This document shows, one piece after another, positions 1 through 5,635 of a stretch of DNA of 6,979 nucleotides. Origin of the DNA: DATKQI01 sp035532755 (GTDB taxonomy: Bacteria; Pseudomonadota; Alphaproteobacteria; Acetobacterales; Acetobacteraceae); NCBI GenBank assembly GCA_035532755.1, contig DATKQI010000319.1, positions 1-6,979 on the forward strand, read 5' to 3'. Under the pieces are notes generated by a model. It was not told the origin of the DNA and ran no database searches. It was given only the letters and a program-made list of their open reading frames with translations. How positions within the stretch are numbered: the first letter of the stretch is position 1; each line of letters starts with the position of its first letter. The translations under genes were made by a program, and so were the position numbers.

Positions 1-34
1 ATGGCGCCCCGCAACGAGAACCCCGGCAGCCCCC

Positions 35-1417
35 GTGCATCCGAACCGCCACCGTATCGTCCCAGAGCTTGCCGCCACCCTGCGTCTCGCTGGCCCGCTG
101 ATCGCGGGCCAGCTTTTCGCGATCGGCATGAACGTGGTCGACGCCATGCTGGCGGGCCATCTGGGTGCGCATGTGCTCGGCGCGGTCGCCGTGGGCACCA
201 GTGTCTGGACGTTCCCGCTGATGGCCATCATGGGCGTGATGATGGCGCTGCCGCCCTCTGTCGCGCAGCTTGACGGCGCGGGGCGGCGGGAGCGGATCGT
301 GCCGCTGTTCCGCCAGGCCCTGTGGCTCGCCCTTGCCCTCGGCGTGGTGCTGCAGCTTGCGGTGTTCTGGCTGGGGCCGCTTCTCGTGGCCGCCATGGGC
401 ATCGCCCCGCGGCTGGTTCCGGATGTGGCCGCGTTCCTGCGCGCGATCAGCTTCGGCGCTCCGGCGCTTGCGCTCACCATGGCCTGCCGCGGCTTTTCCG
501 AAGGCCTGTCGATGACGCGCCCGACCATGCTGGCCGGCCTCGCCGGGCTGCTGCTGCTGGGGCCGCTCGGCTACGCGCTGATGTACGGCGCGTTCGGCCT
601 GCACGGGCTGGGCGCGCTCGGCAGCGGCCTTGCCACCGCGATCGTCTGCTGGGTGCAGGCGCTCGGGTTCGTCGCCTATGTCTGGCGCAGCCGGCGCTAC
701 CGGCATCTGCCCTGGCACGACGGCGCGCTGTGGCCGGACCTCGCGGCGATCGGCGGGCTGCTGCGGATCGGGTTGCCGATGGCGGTCACGGTGCTGATGG
801 AGGCGAGCCTGTTCGGCGCCTCCGGTCTCGTCATCGGCCGGCTCGGCACGGATGCGGTCGCGAGCCACCAGGTCGCGCTGAACCTCGCCACCGTCGCGTT
901 CATGATGCCGCTCGGGCTGGCCATGGCCACCACCATCCGCGTGGGCAACGCCGTCGGCCGGGCCGATGCAGTGGGCGTGCGGCGCGCGGGGCTGATCGGC
1001 GTCTCGCTCACGCTCGCGACCCAGTGCGTCTCCGGCAGCGCCATGCTGCTGCTCCCCGGCATGCTGGCGTCGCTCTACACGAACGATCCGGCCGTGCTGG
1101 CCGGCGCGGTGGCGCTGCTGCAACTGGCCGGCATCTTCCAGTTCTCCGACGGGATCCAGGTGGTTTCCAACGGCGCGCTGCGCGGGTTGAAGGATACGCG
1201 CGTGCCCATGTTCATCACCGGCTTCGCCTATTGGGGCATCGGCATGCCGGTCGGCTGGTGGCTTGCCTTCCCGCGGGGGCTGGGCGCGCGGGGCGTGTGG
1301 ATGGGACTGATCGCGGGGCTGACGATGGCGGCCGCGCTGCTGTTCTGGCGGTTCGTCCGCGCCTCGCGCGGGCAGGAGCGCGCGCTCCGCTTCGCACCGG
1401 AAGGCAACTGCCCGTAA
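35..1417 (+). CDS. MATE family multidrug efflux transporter (NorM-like)
   Basis: Probable inner-membrane cation-coupled exporter of drugs or other toxic compounds. The 460-residue length and two similar hydrophobic halves (about residues 10-220 and 235-440, 12 predicted helices) fit the MATE family. Family acidic residues are where expected: D36 in GMNVVDAMLAG of helix 1, E256 in LMEASLFGASG of helix 7, and D372 in FSDGIQVVSNGALRG. By hand alignment from memory these match D36, E255 and D371 of the Vibrio NorM protein. The LRGLKDTRVPM stretch is also typical of the family. The start used is GTG at 35, which gives the normal N-terminal length; it has no clear ribosome binding site and the frame stays open to the window edge, so a start further upstream is possible. 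The substrate cannot be inferred. It lies 113 bases before arsR on the same strand, so it may or may not share that gene's role. Confidence 0.93.
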   Translation: MHPNRHRIVPELAATLRLAGPLIAGQLFAIGMNVVDAMLAGHLGAHVLGAVAVGTSVWTFPLMAIMGVMMALPPSVAQLDGAGRRERIVPLFRQALWLALALGVVLQLAVFWLGPLLVAAMGIAPRLVPDVAAFLRAISFGAPALALTMACRGFSEGLSMTRPTMLAGLAGLLLLGPLGYALMYGAFGLHGLGALGSGLATAIVCWVQALGFVAYVWRSRRYRHLPWHDGALWPDLAAIGGLLRIGLPMAVTVLMEASLFGASGLVIGRLGTDAVASHQVALNLATVAFMMPLGLAMATTIRVGNAVGRADAVGVRRAGLIGVSLTLATQCVSGSAMLLLPGMLASLYTNDPAVLAGAVALLQLAGIFQFSDGIQVVSNGALRGLKDTRVPMFITGFAYWGIGMPVGWWLAFPRGLGARGVWMGLIAGLTMAAALLFWRFVRASRGQERALRFAPEGNCP

Positions 1418-1420
1418 CAG

Positions 1421-1433
1421 CCGCCGTTGGCGG
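1421..1433 (+). other. Short hairpin just after the MATE stop codon
   Basis: CCGCC, a GTT loop and GGCGG form a five-pair perfect stem four bases after the TAA stop. No T-run follows, so this is at best a weak or factor-assisted transcription end, and chance is possible in such GC-rich DNA. Confidence 0.25.
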
Positions 1434-1500
1434 GTTCGCGTTGCGCCATGCCCGCCGCGCGCGGCTCCCATGCGGCTGCCCGGCGGTTCGCGGGGCTCAT

Positions 1501-1528
1501 ATCGGGCAAAGCCGATCCATATATCGGC
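1501..1528. promoter_or_regulatory. Putative ArsR operator: three alternating half-sites
   Basis: Three copies of a half-site alternate in orientation: ATCGG (1501-1505), GCCGAT (1511-1516) and ATCGGC (1523-1528). The outer pair GCCGAT-N6-ATCGGC is a perfect inverted repeat, and ATCGG-N6-CCGAT is a second one sharing the middle arm. Half-site centres are about 11 bp apart, one DNA turn. The array ends two bases before the arsR start codon. It covers TATATC (1520-1525), the best -10 candidate here, so binding would block arsR transcription. Autorepression by the ArsR protein encoded next is the usual arrangement for this family; the binding itself is inferred. Confidence 0.55.
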
Positions 1529-1530
1529 GC

Positions 1531-1854
1531 ATGACGATGGATACCGCCCCTGCCGAGACCGCGGTCGACGAAACGCTCAAGGCACTGGCCAGCCCCGTGC
1601 GGCGCAGGATTCTCGCCGCGCTGAAGGAGCCGGAAAAGCATTTCGCCGGGCAGGAGCATCCGCTTTCGCTCGGCGTGTGCGCCGGGCAGATCGGGGGCAC
1701 GTGCGGCCTCTCGCAATCCACCGTCTCCGGCCATCTGGCCATCCTCCAACAGGCCGGGCTGATCAGCGGAAGGCGGATCGGCCAATGGGTCTTCTACACG
1801 CGTAACGAGGCGGCGATCGGCACCTTCCTGCGCGCGATGTCCGCCGAGCTTTGA
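1531..1854 (+). CDS. ArsR/SmtB-family winged-helix transcriptional repressor
   Basis: A 107-residue DNA-binding repressor of the ArsR type, normally a homodimer that releases its operator on binding an inducer. The winged helix-turn-helix is clear: LKALASPVRRRILAAL (residues 17-32) as first helices, recognition helix GLSQSTVSGHLAILQQAGLI (59-78), and the wing GRRIGQWVFYTRNE (80-93). Two cysteines, C50 and C58, flank the helix before the recognition helix. By hand alignment C50 falls on the first Cys of the classic metal site CxC, but the second position is Gly, so this is not a standard metal sensor. The ATG at 1531 (another in frame at 1537) has no ribosome binding site; a -10-like TATATC just upstream would make a leaderless message. 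It is followed after 44 bases by the alkene reductase gene, its most likely target. The inducer is unknown; an electrophile or oxidant is my inference. Confidence 0.88.
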   Translation: MTMDTAPAETAVDETLKALASPVRRRILAALKEPEKHFAGQEHPLSLGVCAGQIGGTCGLSQSTVSGHLAILQQAGLISGRRIGQWVFYTRNEAAIGTFLRAMSAEL

Positions 1855-1898
1855 ACCTTCCCCTGAACATCCATCAGAACGCCCGCAAAGGACATTCC

Positions 1899-2963
1899 AT
1901 GCCTGCACTGTCAGATCCGCTGCAACTCGGCGAACTCACCCTGCCCAACCGCATCGTCATGGCGCCGCTCACTCGCGCCCGGGCGGGCGACTCCCGCGTG
2001 CCCAACGCGCTGATGGCCGAATACTATGCCCAGCGCGCGGATGCCGGCCTCATCCTCTCGGAAGCCACCTCGGTCGATCCGATGGGCGTGGGCTATGCCG
2101 GTACGCCGGGCCTGTGGTCGGGGGAGCAGACCGAGGGCTGGAAGCTCGTCACCCGCGCGGTGCACGCGCGCGGCGGCCGCATCTTCGCCCAGCTCTGGCA
2201 CGTGGGCCGCGTCTCCGATCCGGTGTTCCTCGGTGGCCAGAGCCCGCTCGCACCGAGCGCGATCGCAGCAAAGGGCCATGTCAGCCTGCTCCGCCCGCAG
2301 CGCCCGTTTCCCGTTCCGCGCGCGCTCGATCAGTCGGAAATCCCGGGCGTGATCGCCGCCTATCGCAAGGCCGCCGAGAACGCGGCCCGGGCCGGTTTTG
2401 ACGGCGTGGAGATCCACGGCGCCAACGGCTACCTGCTCGACCAGTTTCTCCAGGACGGCAGCAACCGGCGCACCGATGCCTACGGCGGCCCGGTGGAGAA
2501 CCGCGCGCGGCTGATGCTGGAGGTGACGGACGCCGCGATCGGCGTGTTCGGCGCCGGCCGTGTTGGCATGCACCTCGCCCCGCGCGGCGATTCGCACGAC
2601 ATGGGCGACAGCAACGCCCTCGCCACCTTCACCTACGTCGCCGAACAGCTCGCGGCGCGCGGCATCGCCTTCCTCTGCGCGCGCGAACATCTCGGCGAGG
2701 GGCGCATAGGCCCGGCACTGAAACGCGCCTTCGGCGGCGCCTACATTGCGAACGAGGGCTTCACGGCCGAAAGCGCACGCGCGGTGCTGGCGGCGGGTGA
2801 GGCGGATGCCGTGGCTTTCGGCAAGCCCTATATCGCGAACCACGATCTCGTCACCCGTCTGCGCCTCGGTGCGCCGCTCAACGCCTGGAACGCCGAGACC
2901 TTCTACGCCCCCGGCCCGCGGGGCTACACCGACTATCCGGCCCTCGACGCCAAGGCCGCCTGA
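1899..2963 (+). CDS. Alkene reductase, Old Yellow Enzyme family (NemA/PETN-reductase-like)
   Basis: Cytoplasmic FMN flavoprotein expected to reduce activated C=C bonds (enones, maleimides, perhaps nitro compounds) with NAD(P)H. The 354 residues fit a single TIM barrel. Seen: PLTRARA (T25, near flavin N5), FAQLWHVGR (Q98), the catalytic signature EIHGANGYLLDQFLQD with H173, N176 and Y178, then RTDAYGGPVENRARL. Near the C-terminus AFGKPYIANHDLV and YTDYPAL follow the family. Oddities are H225 in VGMHLAP where the usual residue is Arg, and K309 in FGKPYIAN where FGR is usual; both arginines normally contact FMN. The ATG at 1899 is chosen for its AAAGGA site (1887-1892) six bases upstream; a TTG at 1851 is less likely. 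It lies between arsR and ridA, probably one transcript under ArsR control. The in vivo substrate is unknown. Confidence 0.93.
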   Translation: MPALSDPLQLGELTLPNRIVMAPLTRARAGDSRVPNALMAEYYAQRADAGLILSEATSVDPMGVGYAGTPGLWSGEQTEGWKLVTRAVHARGGRIFAQLWHVGRVSDPVFLGGQSPLAPSAIAAKGHVSLLRPQRPFPVPRALDQSEIPGVIAAYRKAAENAARAGFDGVEIHGANGYLLDQFLQDGSNRRTDAYGGPVENRARLMLEVTDAAIGVFGAGRVGMHLAPRGDSHDMGDSNALATFTYVAEQLAARGIAFLCAREHLGEGRIGPALKRAFGGAYIANEGFTAESARAVLAAGEADAVAFGKPYIANHDLVTRLRLGAPLNAWNAETFYAPGPRGYTDYPALDAKAA

Positions 2964-2987
2964 GACACCCCCGGAGGTAGCACTGTC

Positions 2988-3371
2988 ATGACACGCCGAC
3001 TCATCTCGTCCGGTTCCCCGTTCGAGGCCGATATCGGTTACTCACGCGCGCTGGTGGACGGCGAATGGATATTCGTGTCCGGCACGACAGGCTTCGATTA
3101 TCGCACGATGGCCATTTCCGAAAAGGTTGCCGAGCAGGCGGAGCAAGCCTTGCGCAATATCGGCGATGCGCTGCACGAAGCCGGCAGCTCCTACGCCGAT
3201 GTCGTGAGAGTGCGATATATCCTGCCGAAAGCATCCGATTTCGAGGCCTGCTGGCCGGTTCTAAAGAAATACCTCGGAGAGGTCCGCCCCGCGGCCACGA
3301 TGATTCAGGCCGGGCTGGCGGATCCGCGCATGAAGATCGAAATCGAAGTGACGGCACGACGGCCGGCTTGA
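2988..3371 (+). CDS. RidA (YjgF/YER057c/UK114) superfamily protein
   Basis: A 127-residue single-domain protein of the Rid fold, which forms trimers in the cytoplasm. Founding RidA hydrolyses reactive enamine/imine intermediates from PLP enzymes. Seen: FVSGTTGFD (29-37), the helix EQAEQALRNIGDALHEAGSS (49-68), VVRVRYILP (72-80), and the closing strand MKIEIEVTA (115-123). E118 matches the conserved Glu120 of E. coli RidA. The position of the catalytic Arg105 is Ala103 here (RPAATM), as in a widespread branch of the superfamily, so classical 2-imine deaminase activity should not be assumed. The ATG at 2988 has GGAGG (2973-2977) ten bases upstream. It begins 24 bases after the alkene reductase stop, consistent with one operon. 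Base composition is visibly less GC-rich than its neighbours, with rarer codons such as CTA. Confidence 0.92.
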   Translation: MTRRLISSGSPFEADIGYSRALVDGEWIFVSGTTGFDYRTMAISEKVAEQAEQALRNIGDALHEAGSSYADVVRVRYILPKASDFEACWPVLKKYLGEVRPAATMIQAGLADPRMKIEIEVTARRPA

Positions 3372-3410
3372 CGCATGATCGCCTCACCTGGAGTCGTGCC
3401 GCGATTCCAC

Positions 3411-3427
3411 GCCGATATAATGCCGAT
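3411..3427 (+). promoter_or_regulatory. Direct GCCGAT repeat with an embedded TATAAT
   Basis: Two GCCGAT copies (3411-3416, 3422-3427) lie 11 bases apart around a perfect TATAAT (3416-3421), forty bases after the ridA stop. No convincing -35 element or downstream gene accompanies it, so it may be chance. The half-site and its 11-base spacing resemble those before arsR. Confidence 0.25.
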
Positions 3428-3450
3428 CAGCCGAAATGCCGCCTCTCCCT

Positions 3451-3480
3451 CCGTCATGCCGGCACAGGCCGGCATCCCGG
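3451..3480. repeat. REP-like palindromic intergenic repeat
   Basis: ATGCCGGC (3456-3463), loop ACAG, GCCGGCAT (3468-3475) form a perfect eight-pair stem, preceded by CCGTC and followed by CCCGG. Short elements of the pattern CGTCAT-palindrome-ATCC are scattered in hundreds of copies between genes in many alphaproteobacterial genomes. It lies in the 189-base convergent gap between the ridA and AI-2E stops, where it could help end transcription in both directions. A ten-base palindrome CCCGATCGGG (3539-3548) lies further on. I see no gene in this gap. Only one copy is present in the window, so repetition itself is inferred. Confidence 0.6.
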
Positions 3481-3560
3481 CCCGCCGCCCGGACGACCGA
3501 GGGAGTTCCTGACCCGCTTCCCACCCGCCGCAGCGGTTCCCGATCGGGTCCGGCCTCCGG

Positions 3561-4679
3561 CTACCGCTCCTGCGGCCCATGCGCCGCCGTCAGCCTCCGT
3601 TCCTGGGCCGGTGGGGCGCGGTCGGTCCCGCCGGGGGCCGGGCCGGTCGGCGTCACGCCGGTGGCGAACTCGTTGACCAGGGTGAACCCCACGCCCAGCA
3701 GCACCGGCCCGAGGAAGATGCCCAGCACGCCGAAGCCCAGCACGCCGCCCAGCACGCCCAGCACGGTCAGCAGGAACGGCAGGTCGGCCCCGCGGGCGAT
3801 GAACCACGGCCGCACCACACTGTCCGCGCTGCCCACCCCGATCGCGCTGTAGAGCGCGAGCAACACCCCCCACACCGGCTGGCCGGTGCCCAGCAGCCAT
3901 AGCGCCGCCGGCAGCCAGACCAGGATGCCGCCCATCGGCACGGTGGAGAGAATGCCGGAGATCAGGCCAAGCAGCCCGGCATGCGGCACGCCGCACACCC
4001 ACAAGCCGAACATGATGAGCGTGCCTTGCACCACCGCGGTGCCCAGGATGCCGTACACCGCCCCGCGCACGGTCGCCCCCGTCACCGCGATCAGCCGCTC
4101 GGCCCGCGCCCCGGTGATGCGGTGCAGCAGCCCGCGCAGCCGAGCCGCCAGCGATTCGCCGGACACGTAGAAGAAATACGCGATGAACAGCGCGAAGCCG
4201 ATGCTCACCACCCCGTCGGCCACGCCCAGCAGTGCCCGCAAGGCACTGCGCGCGATCACCGCGAAATACGGGCGGAGCGGCGCGAACAACGTGCTGAGAT
4301 CGACCGCCGCGCGATCCCATATCCGCGCGAGCGCCGGCCCCACGATGGGCACGCCGCCGACCCAGCCCGGCGCCGGCGGCAGGCCGACCTCCACCGCGTG
4401 ATGCATCACCCGCCGCAGCCCCGCCGCCGTGTCGGCCGCGCTATGGGCCAGGAAGATCAGCGGCAGCAGGATCAGCACGGTCGCGGCCGCCACCATCAGC
4501 CCGGCCGCCGCCGCGCGCGGCAGGCTCAGCCGCCGCCGCAGCCATTCGTGCAGCGGCCAGGTGGTGAACACCAGGATGCCCGCCCAAGCGATCGCGGAGA
4601 GGAACGGCTGCAGCACGAGCACGCAACCCAGCGCGAGCGCGCCCAGCAGCACCCAGATCAACACCCGTTCGGCGCCCAT
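3561..4679 (-). CDS. AI-2E family transporter (PerM/YdiK-type, UPF0118)
   Basis: Polytopic inner-membrane protein of the AI-2E transporter (PF01594) family; members have been linked to autoinducer export or Na+/H+ antiport, so the substrate here is open. The 372 residues show two N-terminal hydrophobic segments (about 6-40), a third (58-80), a more polar stretch (81-150), then segments about 152-172, 208-262, 268-285 and 300-338. Family landmarks are SADSVVRPWFI (284-294) and VLGGVLGFGVLGIFLGPVLL (309-328). The last 35 residues are polar and Pro/Arg/Ala-rich. The ATG at 4679 fits the usual N-terminus and is preceded by GGGGGAG with short spacing; a longer reading from 4847 adds about 56 non-membrane residues across the promoter region and is unlikely. 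It is transcribed away from the hyi operon and converges on ridA, with no evident functional link to either. Confidence 0.9.
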   Translation of the reverse strand: MGAERVLIWVLLGALALGCVLVLQPFLSAIAWAGILVFTTWPLHEWLRRRLSLPRAAAAGLMVAAATVLILLPLIFLAHSAADTAAGLRRVMHHAVEVGLPPAPGWVGGVPIVGPALARIWDRAAVDLSTLFAPLRPYFAVIARSALRALLGVADGVVSIGFALFIAYFFYVSGESLAARLRGLLHRITGARAERLIAVTGATVRGAVYGILGTAVVQGTLIMFGLWVCGVPHAGLLGLISGILSTVPMGGILVWLPAALWLLGTGQPVWGVLLALYSAIGVGSADSVVRPWFIARGADLPFLLTVLGVLGGVLGFGVLGIFLGPVLLGVGFTLVNEFATGVTPTGPAPGGTDRAPPAQERRLTAAHGPQER

Positions 4680-4693
4680 TTCTCCCCCGGCCC

Positions 4694-4723
4694 GTGCATC
4701 GGGCTGAGCTATCCCCCATGCAC
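4694..4723. promoter_or_regulatory. Imperfect inverted repeat in the divergent promoter region
   Basis: GTGCAT (4694-4699) and ATGCAC (4718-4723) are perfect inverted arms, with three more G:C pairs (4701-4703 with 4714-4716) after one mismatch. It starts 15 bases upstream of the AI-2E start codon and could be an operator or a 5' leader hairpin for that gene. No cognate regulator is adjacent. Confidence 0.35.
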
Positions 4724-4736
4724 CTGCCGCGTGCAA
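4708..4736 (-). promoter_or_regulatory. Tentative promoter for the AI-2E gene
   Basis: On the minus strand TTGCAC (4731-4736) and GATAGC (4708-4713) are separated by 17 bases. Both hexamers match consensus only partly (three of six each), so support is mainly spacing and position upstream of the gene. The -10 element falls inside the inverted repeat at 4694-4723. I found no convincing promoter for the divergent hyi gene in 4680-4840. Confidence 0.25.
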
Positions 4737-4840
4737 CCCGGCGGTTTGGCCACACCGGCCGATTCGTGCGATCCCTCCGCCCAGATACGTCGCCTGCATG
4801 CTTCGCCCAGACGACAAACAGAATCCGAGGGAGCCCGCCC

Positions 4841-5620
4841 GTGCCACGCTTCTGCGCCAACCTGTCGATGATGTTCAACGAGGTGCCGTTCCTCGACCGT
4901 TTCGAGGCGGCGGCGAAGGCGGGCTTCACCGCCGTCGAGTTCCTGTTTCCCTACGAGCATCCGGCAGCCGAGCTGCGCAGCCGGCTCCAGGCCCACGGGC
5001 TCACCCAGGCGCTGTTCAACGCCCCACCCGGCGACTGGGCGGCAGGCGAGCGCGGCACGGCCGCCCTGCCGGGGCGGGAGGCGGAGTTCCGCGAGGGGGT
5101 GAAGCGCGCGCTCGATTACGCCCATGCACTCGATTGCGGGCTGGTGCACTGCATGGCGGGCATCGCACCCCCCGGGGTGGCGCCCGCGACCCTCGCCGCC
5201 CGCTATGCCGCCAACATCGCCTGGGCGGCGGAGCAGGCGGAAGCGGCGGGCGTGCGGCTCGCGATCGAGCCGATCAACCACCGGGACATGCCGGGTTACG
5301 TGCTCAGCACCCTCGCCCAGGCCGCCGCCGTCGTCACCGCCGTCGGGGCCGGGCGCGTGGGCATCCAGTTCGACATCTACCATTGCCAGGTGACGGAGGG
5401 GGACATCACCAAGCGCATGGAGGCGCTGATGCCGCTGATCGCGCACATGCAGATCGCAGACGTGCCGGCGCGCAACGAGCCCGGCACCGGAGAGATCGGC
5501 TGGGATTTCGTGTTCCGCCGGATCGACGCGCTCGGCTACCGCGGCTGGGTCGGCTGCGAGTACCGCCCGGCCGGCGATACGGTCGCCGGCCTGGCCTGGC
5601 GCAAGAATTTCAACGTATGA
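4841..5620 (+). CDS. hyi: Hydroxypyruvate isomerase
   Basis: Cytoplasmic TIM-barrel enzyme interconverting hydroxypyruvate and tartronate semialdehyde, in the route from glyoxylate to glycerate. The 259 residues match the usual length of about 258. The start PRFCANLSMMFNEVPFLDRF and NAPPGDWAAGERG (60-72) are characteristic. The expected metal and catalytic residues are visible: E143 in AIEPINHRDMPGY, D178 and H181 in FDIYHCQ, Q204 in HMQIADVP, and E240 in GCEYRP. RNEPGTGEIGW (211-221) is another family block. The GTG at 4841 is chosen for AGGGAG (4828-4833) seven bases upstream and because it gives the standard N-terminus. Only 15 bases separate its stop from the reductase gene, so the two form an operon. 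Glyoxylate carboligase, often adjacent, is absent. The close sugar-acid isomerase OtnI is an alternative assignment. Confidence 0.9.
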   Translation: MPRFCANLSMMFNEVPFLDRFEAAAKAGFTAVEFLFPYEHPAAELRSRLQAHGLTQALFNAPPGDWAAGERGTAALPGREAEFREGVKRALDYAHALDCGLVHCMAGIAPPGVAPATLAARYAANIAWAAEQAEAAGVRLAIEPINHRDMPGYVLSTLAQAAAVVTAVGAGRVGIQFDIYHCQVTEGDITKRMEALMPLIAHMQIADVPARNEPGTGEIGWDFVFRRIDALGYRGWVGCEYRPAGDTVAGLAWRKNFNV

Positions 5621-5635
5621 AATAGGAGAGTCCTC

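Noticed and set aside
322..1530. Long upstream extension of the arsR frame (510 codons in all)
   Set aside because: It runs through the MATE gene in another frame as Arg/Ala/Gly-rich sequence and crosses the operator. Only the last 107 codons, from the ATG at 1531, are protein-like.
1911..2843. 310-codon minus-strand frame opposite the alkene reductase
   Set aside because: Shadow of a clearly identified OYE gene; low-complexity Ala/Arg/Gly/Val composition and no motif.
3305..3580. Small minus-strand frame containing AGMPACAGMTEG
   Set aside because: That peptide is what the intergenic palindromic repeat spells when translated, a common misannotation; the frame also overlaps the ends of both flanking genes.
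3454..4320. 288-codon minus-strand frame inside the AI-2E gene
   Set aside because: Out-of-frame shadow; the AI-2E frame carries the hydrophobic segments and family motifs while this one is Arg/Gly/Ala-rich.
4680..4847. N-terminal extension of the AI-2E protein to a start at 4847
   Set aside because: It adds about 56 residues not typical of the family, crosses the likely promoter and inverted repeat, and would overlap the hyi start region. The ATG at 4679 gives the standard N-terminus.
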